A stretch of DNA of 47,281 nt from a virus: positions 1 to 47,281 of IMG/VR virus record IMGVR_UViG_3300043775_003228. One strand, given 5' to 3'. The translations under genes were made by a program, and so were the position numbers. Below are positions 10,102 to 18,938 of the stretch, in pieces; within the stretch, counting starts at the first letter, position 1, and each line of letters starts with the position of its first letter. The notes under the pieces were generated by a model that saw only the letters and a program-made list of their open reading frames with translations, made no database searches and had not been told where the DNA came from.

Positions 10102-10414
10102 AATAATAAAAATGATTTTCTAACGCTGCCTTATAATCCTGTAAAGATGGTAGTAAAGGAAATGGAATTATCAAGATAGCCCCGTCATATATATAATTTT
10201 CCAACCCACCAAATTGAGGATTAGCTTGTAAAATTAACCAACTAAAATATGGTGAATTATAATACTCTTGTGAAACTTTATCCAATCTACTTTTAGCAAC
10301 TTTATAGATATAAGCTTTGTCAGTAGTTTTTTGAGGTAGTTGCACATACGGAACTACGGTTTGTTCACCGTTAATTAAAAATTCACTGTATCTATTCCAA
10401 TATTGAAAAGCCAT
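10091..10414 (-). CDS. 53: gp53-like baseplate wedge protein (LysM-like)
   Basis: A 107-aa protein with the gp53 family pattern: an N-terminal Tyr-rich segment (FQYWNRYSEFL), then a LysM-like core SRLDKVSQEYYNSPYFSWLI, QANPQFGG and DGAILIIPFPLLPSLQDY. In T4, gp53 sits in the baseplate inner wedge. Here it is shorter than T4 gp53 (196 aa) and keeps mainly the LysM-like part. Its start overlaps the stop of the 1677-aa upstream gene and its end overlaps the start of the hub gene, so the three are translated as a coupled block. Confidence 0.8.
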   Translation of the reverse strand: MAFQYWNRYSEFLINGEQTVVPYVQLPQKTTDKAYIYKVAKSRLDKVSQEYYNSPYFSWLILQANPQFGGLENYIYDGAILIIPFPLLPSLQDYKAALENHFYYYGR

Positions 10415-13400
10415 TAATTAAGTTTTACTTTTGAAATATATGCCGCTGAATTAACTCCATCTTCACTATTCCATTTGTTTATGTCAGTATTTCTATTTGT
10501 TGTATCACCCAATGATGAAATCATAGTTTGTTGAGATTTCTTTTTATTATCAGGAGCATTACTTAATGTTGTATAAGTGAACTCTCGGGTTTTTTTATCA
10601 AAAGGAGTATATATCATGAAATTTTTTAGTGGTGTTTTTTCAATATTATCAATGAATGATTTTGTAATATTTGTTTCATTCAAAAATAATGGTTTTGTTT
10701 TAACCAACCAATAATCATCAAATTTTTTCTCAATATCGTCAAACCCGGTTCCAATAATACTAGCATTACCAATTATATTACCAATCATCGCAGTTTTAAA
10801 TGTTTCATATTTTTTTGAATCAAGAATATCATCTGAAATAATCATATAAACTCGTTTGAAAATATCATTTTGGAAGTCATTATTTTTACTAAAAGGATTA
10901 AACACTTTTTCAACTGTAGGTGCATCGATACCCGTTTTACCTTTAGTGTCAGTTCCATAAACTAAAATACCTGTATATTTTTGTCCCTCATACGTGAAAT
11001 CATAAGGACTCGAAATAATTTTATTAAATTCAGTAATACCGGTTTTAATTGTATCGATATCATTAACTAATTCAATTAATGTGTTCGCAACATCATTTGA
11101 TGTAATATTAACATTTGTTGTACCACTTGTGTTATAAACCTTAACAGGTCCTGATTTCGCTTGATATCCATCAGTACCCATATCAGTCATCCCTTGAAAA
11201 ATAATAGTATTAGCTCTACCTAATGTTTGAATATAAGTTTGTTCAATATTCGTAACATCTTGAGTTATTTTACTAATCGCATTTTGAAATGAACCTCTTT
11301 TGTTTTTAACTAAATTTATATAATTATCCTTAAGTTGTCGAATTACCTTAGTTGAAAACCCAAATGAAGGAGATGACATCCATTGTATAAGTCCTTCATC
11401 TCCATCTGAAATATTCTTCTGTAATGACGCAAAAATTTCATCAAATCTTTTTTCAACATTACTTGGTTTACCAAATAATACAGTTGGATTTTCAGATACT
11501 CTTATAGAACCTTGAGTATATGACCTTTCTAACATCCATTGTTGACGAACAGCGTTGTTATATTGATTAACACTTTCTTTTGTTTTATTAACAATTGTTT
11601 GAAAATAAGTTTGAGTTTCTTTAACAACTTTAACCATAAAATCAGAATAACTTAAAGTACCTTTTTCCTCAGTTGCCGTAACCTCATTTGTTGAAATTGT
11701 TCCAATTGTACTATTATTATTTTGTCCATTTTCAACCTCTGCTTGATTCAGTGTAGGTGGTGACGGAGGTGGTGCCATCGCCAAAAATTCTCTATCTAAT
11801 GACTCAAAAAATTCCGTATTTTTGGTAGTAACATCCGCTCTATCGTCCCAAATCTCGGTATTAGCATAATAATTAAACGTTAACGCATTTTGTAACTTAT
11901 CAATTGACTCTTTTAATCCACTACCACCAACAAAATTAAATCCCATTGTTACATTTGCAATCATAGGTTGAATACCAATACCCTCAGGATTGATATCAAG
12001 TGATTCATATTGTAATGACAATGACGTTGGTATTATTTTAGTATTATAAAAATCCCCAACACGTAATATCAATACTGGAGGTGCTCCAAAAGAGGTATTA
12101 GTAGCATTATTATACTGTAATTGAGGAGTACCATTTATTTCTTTAATTGTTGGAATAGTGTCTCCCGGTCTTAAACATTGTTGTAAAAATGTTAGACGAG
12201 AGTTTAACCCTTCCGGAGTTGTTGAATGGAATGCCGGTTGAAAGAATTTTAACTTATCTCTCAAGTTATCATAAACCATAGGTGTTTCTGCCTTTATTGT
12301 TTCAAAATAATCACATTCTGATAATAACGCTCTTAAAACTCTTTTAGTAATATTATCTCTAGGTTTATATTCTTGACTAATAACCTCTTCTTTAACCGTT
12401 TTTAATACTTTATTCTCTTCAAGAACTGTAGTAAATTGTGCCGGAGGTGTAGTTGTTGGGTTATTTAAAGTTGATTTAATTGCACTAATATAGGCTCTTC
12501 TACATGCCATTGCACCATAAGTATAAACTTCTTTAGCCCCCACTTTAATATCACCACCTACAACACTAGAATCTTGGTCGGTACAATTTACACTTTGTTT
12601 ACTAACAAAAGGTAACGTATATGGGGCCTGTCTTGATTTAGAAGCTAAAGGTAATGTAGTGGTTTGTTCCCCTAAACTCCTACCTTGATTTACTAATAAT
12701 CGTTTACCAAACTCCTTTTTAGTATTTTCATTTTGTTGGAAAAATTTAATTGCCGATTCAATCCTTCTTGTCGCTAATTCAGTATTATACGACGGACTCG
12801 CAGGTGCGGAACAACTTGCGTCAATTGTTATTGTCACAATACCCTGAGTATTAGCACTTAATTGTTTACCAATATCAATAGCCAATTGTTTCATTACCTC
12901 ATAATTAGGTGTTACAACCGTATTAAAAACCTCAGTAGTTTGTGCCGCGTTTGGTTTACCAGCATAAGTACCTTTATTACCAATATATAAATCGTATTGA
13001 GATGGGTAAGCACTTACATTATTTTTTTGAGGGTAATCATTTTCAAAATAAAACCCTAAATCTTTATACTTCCCAAATAAATCTTCACTACTTGCTTGAG
13101 ATACGTTTGTGTCTGCGCCTGTAGGAGAATTATTACCTGTCTGAATTGTTTTTTTAATATATTCAGTTTGTTCTTTTGTTGTTTCTTTTGAAGTTATTGC
13201 TTGTTGTAACAAATATAAATCATTAGGATTAACCGTATAATATTTTTTTGCTAATTCATATAAATCATATTTTCTACATCCGGCAAAGAATGAATCTAAA
13301 ATACTATCAATTCTTACTTTATTTGTTTCATTAGCTAAAACTTTATTAACAACAACATTTAAAGATGACGGATGGTCAACAACTATTTTCCAAGTTAAAG

Positions 13401-15447
13401 TACCAGTACGAGAAGTATTTTTATAAGTGTAAACAGGTTCCGGTCTTCCAAGAAATTCAGATGTGTTCCAATTTGCAGATACTTGTTCACTAAATGTTAA
13501 ACCATATGGTGGAAACCACATAACTCGACCTCCATTAGGACCTCTCTCACAAACAGGTAAATCAGAAATCGCAAAACCAGGAGTACTTGATGTTCTCCAC
13601 GCCAAATTTTCTAATGAAAACATATACTTTTTAGCATATGCGTCATTTTGAGTTCCAATCAAATTAGTCGAATCTTGTCCACCTTCTTGTTTGTTTGGAG
13701 CAATATTTAAATTATAGGTATTATCAAACACTGAATCTGCAAATCTTCGACCTGATGTTGTAATACCGTCTACTTTTTGTAAATCATTATATTGTAGGTA
13801 AGGTACATCTTTTGCAAAAATACGACAATACTCTGTTCCAACTTCTTGTCCCACAGCACCAACATATCGATATACTCTTGAACCTTTAGTTATTTCTTTA
13901 TATCCATCATGGAAAACTTTACTAACTTGGTCAATTGCATTACCTACGTGTTGTAATCTTCGACCTCCTTGAGGTTGGCTATTAATTATTCTCTGAGTAT
14001 CATCTAAAATAGAACCACCTTTAAAAGTCCTGTTTGTCGATTCAGTTGTATTATATGACGATGGTTTAAAATCTTCATCTTGATTTGTTACAACCCCACC
14101 TAATCCAACTTTTTTTCCGGCATTATCTTTATACTTTGGAGAAACCCAAGTAAAACCACCTTCAATACCACCACCATTAGAATAAGTAGGACCATTAGCC
14201 CCTAACCTAACTTCTTGACTTGGTCCTTCATAAAGTTGAGCCAACTCTTGAGGTCCGTATACCGGTGATTGTTGCTCTTTTCCAAATTGGTCAACAGGTA
14301 AATCACCACCTGGAGAAAACACTCGAGACGGTTCAGAAGACACAGAACCAATATAGTAATTACTATTATCAGATAAAGTTCCGGTTAATACACCCGCAAC
14401 TCTATCAAATATACCTCTAACTAAATTTGGTTTATATTTGTTATAATCAATATTTTTAAATAAACGAGACCTTTGACCAGCACCTGTGTTGTTGTAAAAT
14501 ATTTGAGAACCTGTTTGTGTTCCACCTAATAACTGATTAAAGAAATTACCAATACCAGTACCAGCAATTGCATTGGTTACTTGTTGGATGGTTGTTGGTT
14601 GTCCCGGATTAATTGTTGGGTCAAAATAAGAACCAGGTATTAAGGAAACAGGTAAAATACTTCCACCTAATCTTAAAGCAAAATCAGCCGCTGCTGTTAA
14701 TGGATTTGCAGGAACGGTAATTTGCCAATTTGGTTCTAATATTGGAACTTGTCCTGAAATGATATTCAATAAATCATTCCCACTATTAACATTTAATATA
14801 TTGGCTTGTCCTATTGTCTCTAATCTAATTCTAGTTGCGATTCTTTCTTGAAACTCATTTCTAAGTGTTTGAGCACCTAAACGAGCTATATATGAATCCT
14901 GACTTAGATTACCATTACTACCGGTTGGGTTTGTCGATAATAAAATAGATAACGGAGAATATGATGATGGAACAATTGGCCCCGGATACGGTTGTCCATT
15001 ACTTTGTCTGTCTTGGTCAGGTCTAACTGTTTCTAAACTTGAAAATGATTCCGCCGAGTCAAACACATTTAACCCATCAGCATAAGCGTTTAATGGTCTC
15101 CATAACCTTACCGCATCATAACCCTCATCAACAATATGAGCATCTTGTTGACCAGGTCCATATTCACCTTGATTAGAAATACTATTAGTTAATCCATTTG
15201 GGTCAGGAACTTGTTGATATCCTCCCTCATTACCATATCTATTTAAAGGATATAGTTGGTTTGCTAATGATGGATTATCAATAAGTTGGTCAGGACTATC
15301 AATTACAGAGAAATCCGATGAAATATATTCATACGGAACTTGGACAGAAGGTCTGTTTGGAGATTTAGCATAAGGTACTAAATTTCTCGTTATAAGTTTT
15401 TTTCTGAACGAATCCGAGTTAATTAAATCTAATGGACTATTTGACAT
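10414..15447 (-). CDS. Large baseplate protein with gp48/54-like segment and OmpA-like domain
   Basis: A 1677-aa structural protein between the tape measure and gp53. Residues about 640-695 (RVMWFPPYGLTFSEQVSANW, ETYKN-like turn, then RTGTLTWKIVVDHP) resemble the tube-initiator/LysM-type segment found in gp48/gp54-like baseplate proteins. Residues about 795-925 resemble an OmpA C-terminal (peptidoglycan-binding) domain: IVTITIDASCSAPAS followed by YNTELATRRIESAIKFF and a Gly-rich end. The first 500 residues are Gly/Pro/Asn-rich and low in recognisable structure. The gene order fits a tube-baseplate junction protein. The exact T4 counterpart is uncertain; large insertions relative to T4 are evident. 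Confidence 0.6.
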   Translation of the reverse strand: MSNSPLDLINSDSFRKKLITRNLVPYAKSPNRPSVQVPYEYISSDFSVIDSPDQLIDNPSLANQLYPLNRYGNEGGYQQVPDPNGLTNSISNQGEYGPGQQDAHIVDEGYDAVRLWRPLNAYADGLNVFDSAESFSSLETVRPDQDRQSNGQPYPGPIVPSSYSPLSILLSTNPTGSNGNLSQDSYIARLGAQTLRNEFQERIATRIRLETIGQANILNVNSGNDLLNIISGQVPILEPNWQITVPANPLTAAADFALRLGGSILPVSLIPGSYFDPTINPGQPTTIQQVTNAIAGTGIGNFFNQLLGGTQTGSQIFYNNTGAGQRSRLFKNIDYNKYKPNLVRGIFDRVAGVLTGTLSDNSNYYIGSVSSEPSRVFSPGGDLPVDQFGKEQQSPVYGPQELAQLYEGPSQEVRLGANGPTYSNGGGIEGGFTWVSPKYKDNAGKKVGLGGVVTNQDEDFKPSSYNTTESTNRTFKGGSILDDTQRIINSQPQGGRRLQHVGNAIDQVSKVFHDGYKEITKGSRVYRYVGAVGQEVGTEYCRIFAKDVPYLQYNDLQKVDGITTSGRRFADSVFDNTYNLNIAPNKQEGGQDSTNLIGTQNDAYAKKYMFSLENLAWRTSSTPGFAISDLPVCERGPNGGRVMWFPPYGLTFSEQVSANWNTSEFLGRPEPVYTYKNTSRTGTLTWKIVVDHPSSLNVVVNKVLANETNKVRIDSILDSFFAGCRKYDLYELAKKYYTVNPNDLYLLQQAITSKETTKEQTEYIKKTIQTGNNSPTGADTNVSQASSEDLFGKYKDLGFYFENDYPQKNNVSAYPSQYDLYIGNKGTYAGKPNAAQTTEVFNTVVTPNYEVMKQLAIDIGKQLSANTQGIVTITIDASCSAPASPSYNTELATRRIESAIKFFQQNENTKKEFGKRLLVNQGRSLGEQTTTLPLASKSRQAPYTLPFVSKQSVNCTDQDSSVVGGDIKVGAKEVYTYGAMACRRAYISAIKSTLNNPTTTPPAQFTTVLEENKVLKTVKEEVISQEYKPRDNITKRVLRALLSECDYFETIKAETPMVYDNLRDKLKFFQPAFHSTTPEGLNSRLTFLQQCLRPGDTIPTIKEINGTPQLQYNNATNTSFGAPPVLILRVGDFYNTKIIPTSLSLQYESLDINPEGIGIQPMIANVTMGFNFVGGSGLKESIDKLQNALTFNYYANTEIWDDRADVTTKNTEFFESLDREFLAMAPPPSPPTLNQAEVENGQNNNSTIGTISTNEVTATEEKGTLSYSDFMVKVVKETQTYFQTIVNKTKESVNQYNNAVRQQWMLERSYTQGSIRVSENPTVLFGKPSNVEKRFDEIFASLQKNISDGDEGLIQWMSSPSFGFSTKVIRQLKDNYINLVKNKRGSFQNAISKITQDVTNIEQTYIQTLGRANTIIFQGMTDMGTDGYQAKSGPVKVYNTSGTTNVNITSNDVANTLIELVNDIDTIKTGITEFNKIISSPYDFTYEGQKYTGILVYGTDTKGKTGIDAPTVEKVFNPFSKNNDFQNDIFKRVYMIISDDILDSKKYETFKTAMIGNIIGNASIIGTGFDDIEKKFDDYWLVKTKPLFLNETNITKSFIDNIEKTPLKNFMIYTPFDKKTREFTYTTLSNAPDNKKKSQQTMISSLGDTTNRNTDINKWNSEDGVNSAAYISKVKLN

Positions 15448-15463
15448 CTATGATTTTTATTTT

Positions 15464-15472
15464 ATAAATAGA
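15464..15472 (-). promoter_or_regulatory. TCTATTTAT element upstream of the 1677-aa baseplate gene
   Basis: One mismatch to TATATTTAT, 16 nt before ATG 15447, inside the 28-nt gap after the tape measure gene. Confidence 0.35.
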
Positions 15473-15475
15473 TTA

Positions 15476-17272
15476 TTAGTAAGTTTTTGAAACAGGTTCT
15501 TTTGAGTCACCAGGTATTAACCTAACAATATAATCCTTAAATCTTGACTCATTAAAGGTAGTATCTAAAATTTGTTTTAGTTGTTCTGATGAAAGTCCTG
15601 CAGGAACTTTAACATCGACTTCAATTTTTCCTCCAACATCAACAGTACTTTTAGTGGTTATATTTTGATTTTGATAAATTGTTTTTTCATTTGTAATTTT
15701 ATTGGCATTTGAATCTATTGGGGCAGTCTTAGATGATGCTCCCGCACCACTTATTGATGAAGCTGCATTAACCCCTGCAGCTGCAACTTTCTCAATCGGT
15801 GTATCACCTAATTTACTAGTAACATTTTTACCATACTCTTTTAATGCATCAGTAAACTTATTTTGAACTGATTCCATTTGATTACCAACTTTCATTAAGT
15901 AATCCGATAATGTTTGAGTTGCGGGTTTAATACCCTCTTTAAAATCCATTGCCATAGTACCCAAATCTTTCAATGCTGTTTCAACTTCTACCCTAGCACT
16001 TTTAGTGTCTCCAAATTTTTTAGAAGCTTCACCACCTAATACATCCGCAGTTTTTTGAGCTCCAATTATAGTTTCTTTAACAGGTTTTGCGGTTGCGGTA
16101 CCTCCAAGAAAAGCGTTTTTAATTGCCGCAACATCCCCTTTAACGGTTTCCGAAATGTTCATTTGAACTCTGGCAATCTCCTCTAAACTCTTTGGACCGT
16201 CTTTTTGTTCTTGTATTAATTTATCAAATTCTTTTTGAGTTACTTCTGATAATTTTTTAGTTTCTTCTTCTCCTTTTTCATTTTTGATTTTAACTTCATA
16301 CTCTCCAGTTTCACCCATTTTAGCAATATTTGCCAAGAATTGTTTATCTTCTTCAGTACCTATTGTTATTCCAGCCAAATTAACTGCCGATAATCTTTTG
16401 TCTAATTCCGCCGCGGCTAACCCCATTTTACTCATTTCCGCAGCACTAACACCGGTTTGTTTTTCCATCTCTCTAAGTGTTAACACACCTTGAGGATTTA
16501 TTTTAAAGGTTTTTGTTTTCTCATCAAAATATGTAAATTGTTTTGCAACATCCGCTAAACTATCTTGTAAACCTGATGGGTCATTAATAGACATATTCAT
16601 TAATTGGAATGGGTCTGCTAATGCACCTGCCGAAACTCCTAATCTTTGAAATGCAGATGCAACTTCAATCGCTCCGTCAGGGTCTAATACTTTATCCGCC
16701 AATCTAAAGGTCTCATTCATATTAAACCTCAACATTGATGCTTGTGCTGCCATTTTAGTTAAACCAACAACACCACCTTCAAATTGGAACCTATTCATTT
16801 GTTCCATATTGCTAGTAACAGATTTCATTACCGCTTGTGTGTTACCACCAATACTTTGAATATATTCTATAGACTCTTCTAATTGTTTAGGAATCTGAGC
16901 CAAACCAACACCAATATCTAAAAAAGAATTGGTCATTTCCCTTGCACTAATACCTAATACTTTCTGAGCCGCGTAAAGTTTTTCAACCTCCTCAGTGCTC
17001 GCAATAACATTTCGACCAGATGCATCAGCAACTTCACCAATAGTTTTGGCAACATCAGTCATTGACCCACCTAAACGATTGACCATAGGGAGTGCATCTG
17101 CGATACTTGACATTAGTATACCAACTCGTTCTCTACCCTGACCAAAAACCTTATTTATCTCAATAGATGATTTTTGTATCTCAACAACGTATGACGCCAA
17201 TTCTGTCGCAACATCAAGAGAGCCAATAAGTGATTTTTTATATTCTTCCGGTGATTGTTCAGCTGCTTGCAT
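15476..17272 (-). CDS. 29: Tail tape measure protein (gp29-like)
   Basis: A 598-aa, largely alpha-helical, Ala/Lys/Glu-rich protein almost the length of T4 gp29 (590 aa), in the standard tape measure position just downstream of the tube and tail-chaperone genes. The N-terminal half has TP901-type tape-measure features: long amphipathic helices, VGILMSSIADALPMVNRLGG, AQKVLGISAREMTNSFLDIG. A charged central part follows (about 330-380, KIKNEKGEEETKK) and a Ser/Thr/Ala-rich C-terminal region. By the length rule, about 600 residues implies a tail near 90-100 nm, as in T4. It starts 44 nt after the stop of the frameshifted chaperone product. Confidence 0.8.
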   Translation of the reverse strand: MQAAEQSPEEYKKSLIGSLDVATELASYVVEIQKSSIEINKVFGQGRERVGILMSSIADALPMVNRLGGSMTDVAKTIGEVADASGRNVIASTEEVEKLYAAQKVLGISAREMTNSFLDIGVGLAQIPKQLEESIEYIQSIGGNTQAVMKSVTSNMEQMNRFQFEGGVVGLTKMAAQASMLRFNMNETFRLADKVLDPDGAIEVASAFQRLGVSAGALADPFQLMNMSINDPSGLQDSLADVAKQFTYFDEKTKTFKINPQGVLTLREMEKQTGVSAAEMSKMGLAAAELDKRLSAVNLAGITIGTEEDKQFLANIAKMGETGEYEVKIKNEKGEEETKKLSEVTQKEFDKLIQEQKDGPKSLEEIARVQMNISETVKGDVAAIKNAFLGGTATAKPVKETIIGAQKTADVLGGEASKKFGDTKSARVEVETALKDLGTMAMDFKEGIKPATQTLSDYLMKVGNQMESVQNKFTDALKEYGKNVTSKLGDTPIEKVAAAGVNAASSISGAGASSKTAPIDSNANKITNEKTIYQNQNITTKSTVDVGGKIEVDVKVPAGLSSEQLKQILDTTFNESRFKDYIVRLIPGDSKEPVSKTY

Positions 17273-17293
17273 AATTTAAAATAGTATTTTATT

Positions 17294-17302
17294 ATAAATA
17301 CA
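17294..17302 (-). promoter_or_regulatory. TGTATTTAT element upstream of the tape measure gene
   Basis: One mismatch to TATATTTAT, 21 nt before ATG 17272 and immediately after the hairpin at 17302-17327, so the tape measure may have its own promoter. Confidence 0.35.
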
Positions 17303-17327
17303 AAAGGACTGAGTTTTCAGTCCTTTT
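17302..17327 (-). terminator. Hairpin at the end of the tail chaperone unit
   Basis: Stem AAAGGACTGA (17303-17312) pairs perfectly with TCAGTCCTTT (17317-17326). The stop codon of the frameshifted product (17317-17319) lies in the stem. The 3' arm ends in a T run broken by a G on the minus strand, so termination may be partial and may set the chaperone to tape-measure ratio. Confidence 0.6.
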
Positions 17328-17470
17328 TATTATCTTCTAACCATTTATCTAACAAATATTTTCTAACAAATAAGGGCATCGTTACAAAATCTTGATAGGA
17401 TATGTTCATTAATTTGTTCAAATAATAGAATTCATCTATTTGTCCCTTCCTATAATCAGAAGAAAGGGCG
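17317..17470 (-). CDS. Frameshift extension of the tail assembly chaperone
   Basis: An open frame without a plausible start codon of its own lies +1 relative to the upstream chaperone gene. The 0-frame reads GTG GAC TTT TTT CGC before stopping 12 nt later. Slipping +1 on TTT TTT C (17470-17476, minus) gives VDFF then ALSSDYRKGQ and 50 extra residues ending KWLEDNKKD, a fused product of 293 aa from 18199 to 17317. The extension has the usual look of tail-chaperone C-terminal pieces: helical, with MP-x-x-VRKYLLDKWLE near its end. Frameshifted chaperones sit between tube and tape measure in most long-tailed phages, as here. The +1 mechanism is inferred; -2 slippage would give nearly the same protein. 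Confidence 0.65.
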
Positions 17471-18199
17471 AAAAAAGTCCACCCCAAATCCGACGTTAAC
17501 TGTCATCTTTTCTCCTGATGGGGTGCTTACAACTCGACTCATGTCCAATTTTGGTTCATTTTCATTCATAAATTGTCTAATATACTTAGAATCTGAAATA
17601 GGCATTTGTTCAACAAATTTAGATATTTCTGACTTATCCGTATTTCCGTTTACTTCAACAATCTCTTTTTGAAGTCTCCAAGTTATTTTTGGAACTACTC
17701 TACCTTGAGGGTACGTCGATTCTAACTTACTAATTTCCATTATTTCACCATAATTTAATGGTTTTAATTTAATTGTTGCATTAGATTTTGGTAATATAGT
17801 TGTAAATGTACCATCCTCATTTGGAGACTGACCTTTAATAACATTTAATTCATCAAGAGCTACTGTCGTTTTGAATGGTTTTTTAGTAACCGGGTCAATT
17901 AAATTTAAATCCATTTCAGGTCCAAAACCAGTATTTCTTAAAAATACTAATATTGACTCAACATCACCTTCAATCATATCTTCAATCCTAAGGTCTGGTT
18001 CGTAAATTTTATTTCTTAATAAATTTGTGGTAATATCTAACCCACCTGCCATTAAAATATTTTCATCAGAGGCGGTTAAATAACCCACCTTGATTGATTT
18101 TTTTTTGTTTTTGTAAAAAACTCCACCTGATGGTAATGGTACCACATCGTGAGGTAAAGTAAAATTTTGTTGTCCGTAATCTGTTGTTTGATTTTCCAT
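17456..18199 (-). CDS. Tail assembly chaperone / T4 gp26-type protein
   Basis: A 247-aa protein between tube and tape measure genes. It resembles the T4 baseplate/tail-chaperone family (T4 gp26 and relatives): an N-terminal VPLPSGGVFY followed by KVGYLTASDENILM, LLRNKIYEP and IEGDVESILVFLRNTGFGPE. These proteins bind the tape measure during tail tube assembly and are not in the virion. The 0-frame ends soon after a TTT TTT C slip site; see the extension entry. The gene has its own TATATTTAA element and lies behind a strong terminator that follows the tube gene. The family assignment is fairly firm; the gp26 versus gp51 equivalence is not. Confidence 0.7.
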   Translation of the reverse strand: MENQTTDYGQQNFTLPHDVVPLPSGGVFYKNKKKSIKVGYLTASDENILMAGGLDITTNLLRNKIYEPDLRIEDMIEGDVESILVFLRNTGFGPEMDLNLIDPVTKKPFKTTVALDELNVIKGQSPNEDGTFTTILPKSNATIKLKPLNYGEIMEISKLESTYPQGRVVPKITWRLQKEIVEVNGNTDKSEISKFVEQMPISDSKYIRQFMNENEPKLDMSRVVSTPSGEKMTVNVGFGVDFFRPFF

Positions 18200-18208
18200 A
18201 TAAAAAAA

Positions 18209-18238
18209 TAACCGTAAAGTTTATTGTCTTTACGGTTA
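18209..18238 (-). terminator. Intrinsic terminator between tube and chaperone genes
   Basis: An 11-bp perfect stem (TAACCGTAAAG at 18209-18219, CTTTACGGTTA at 18228-18238, 8-nt loop) is followed on the minus strand by a seven-T run. It should reduce transcription from the abundant tube gene into the chaperone gene. Confidence 0.85.
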
Positions 18239-18244
18239 AATATA
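18236..18244 (-). promoter_or_regulatory. TATATTTAA element upstream of the chaperone gene
   Basis: Located 36 nt before ATG 18199 and overlapping the 5' edge of the terminator stem, so a transcript started here would carry part of that hairpin in its leader. Confidence 0.35.
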
Positions 18245-18271
18245 ATTAGTATTGATTTTTTATAAAGAGTA

Positions 18272-18760
18272 TTAGTAAACTAAAACACATCTATCCATTC
18301 TTAATGATGCTGTAATATCCGCAAGAGCGTCAGTACTATATCCTAATGAACCAAAATTCACTCCTGTTAAGAATGTACCATATAAAATCCATTTCTCAAC
18401 AACAACTCCTGTTGGGTCTAACATCTCAAGGTCAATGTCTTTTTTATAACCTGCAGCATAACCCATACGACCTGTTACAGATTCTGCGTGTAAACGAACC
18501 CACTCCATAAGAGCTTGAGACGCAGATGGTCCAATTGGGTCTCTGAATTTAACTGAAATCTCATCCCAGTTAAATCTTCCCGCAACATAAGTTGAGGTAT
18601 TTAAAAATTGAATTTCCGTAGATGCAATTTTAATTGAAGGTCTTGAAGCACTTTCCACGAACCATTCGTTAATTCCTAAACTTGATGGAAACCTTAGTAT
18701 GAATCGATTCTGTCTTTTCGGTTCGTAAGGAATCGGCATTTTCATCAATAAATCAGCCAT
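18272..18760 (-). CDS. 19: Tail tube protein (gp19-like)
   Basis: A 162-aa protein, essentially the length of T4 gp19 (163 aa). It has the tube-protein pattern: N-terminal RQNRFILRFPSSLGINEWFV, a central WDEISVKFRDPIGPSASQAL with VRLHAE, and a beta-rich C-terminus with YGTFLTGVNFGSLGY and ADITASLRMDRC. Its rings stack to form the inner tube inside the sheath. It has its own exact TATATTTAT element and a terminator behind it, consistent with the high, independent expression needed for a tube subunit. Confidence 0.9.
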   Translation of the reverse strand: MADLLMKMPIPYEPKRQNRFILRFPSSLGINEWFVESASRPSIKIASTEIQFLNTSTYVAGRFNWDEISVKFRDPIGPSASQALMEWVRLHAESVTGRMGYAAGYKKDIDLEMLDPTGVVVEKWILYGTFLTGVNFGSLGYSTDALADITASLRMDRCVLVY

Positions 18761-18794
18761 ATTATTTTAAATTAGTTTTTCTTTGTTTATTATC

Positions 18795-18803
18795 ATAAAT
18801 ATA
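18795..18803 (-). promoter_or_regulatory. TATATTTAT element upstream of the tail tube gene
   Basis: Exact match, 34 nt before ATG 18760, in the intergenic region after the CTAGTT palindromes. Confidence 0.5.
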
Positions 18804-18864
18804 TCCAAATGGAAAATATTTTTATTGACTTTCTGAAATTAAATCTTTATCATTATATTCCAGT

Positions 18865-18938
18865 CTAGTTTATTTAATTCTAGTTAATTTAACTAGTTTT
18901 TTTAATTATTTATTTAATACTAGTTCTTAATAACTAGT
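18865..18938. repeat. Cluster of CTAGTT/AACTAG inverted repeats
   Basis: A 75-bp AT-rich intergenic stretch holds six copies of CTAGTT or its complement. Two perfect inverted repeats are present: CTAGTTAA (18880-18887) with TTAACTAG (18889-18896), followed on the plus strand by seven Ts, and ACTAGTT (18919-18925) with AACTAGT (18932-18938). They directly follow the stop of the HAD-fold gene. They could act as RNA hairpins stabilising or ending the upstream mRNA, or as a protein-binding site. Confidence 0.6.
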
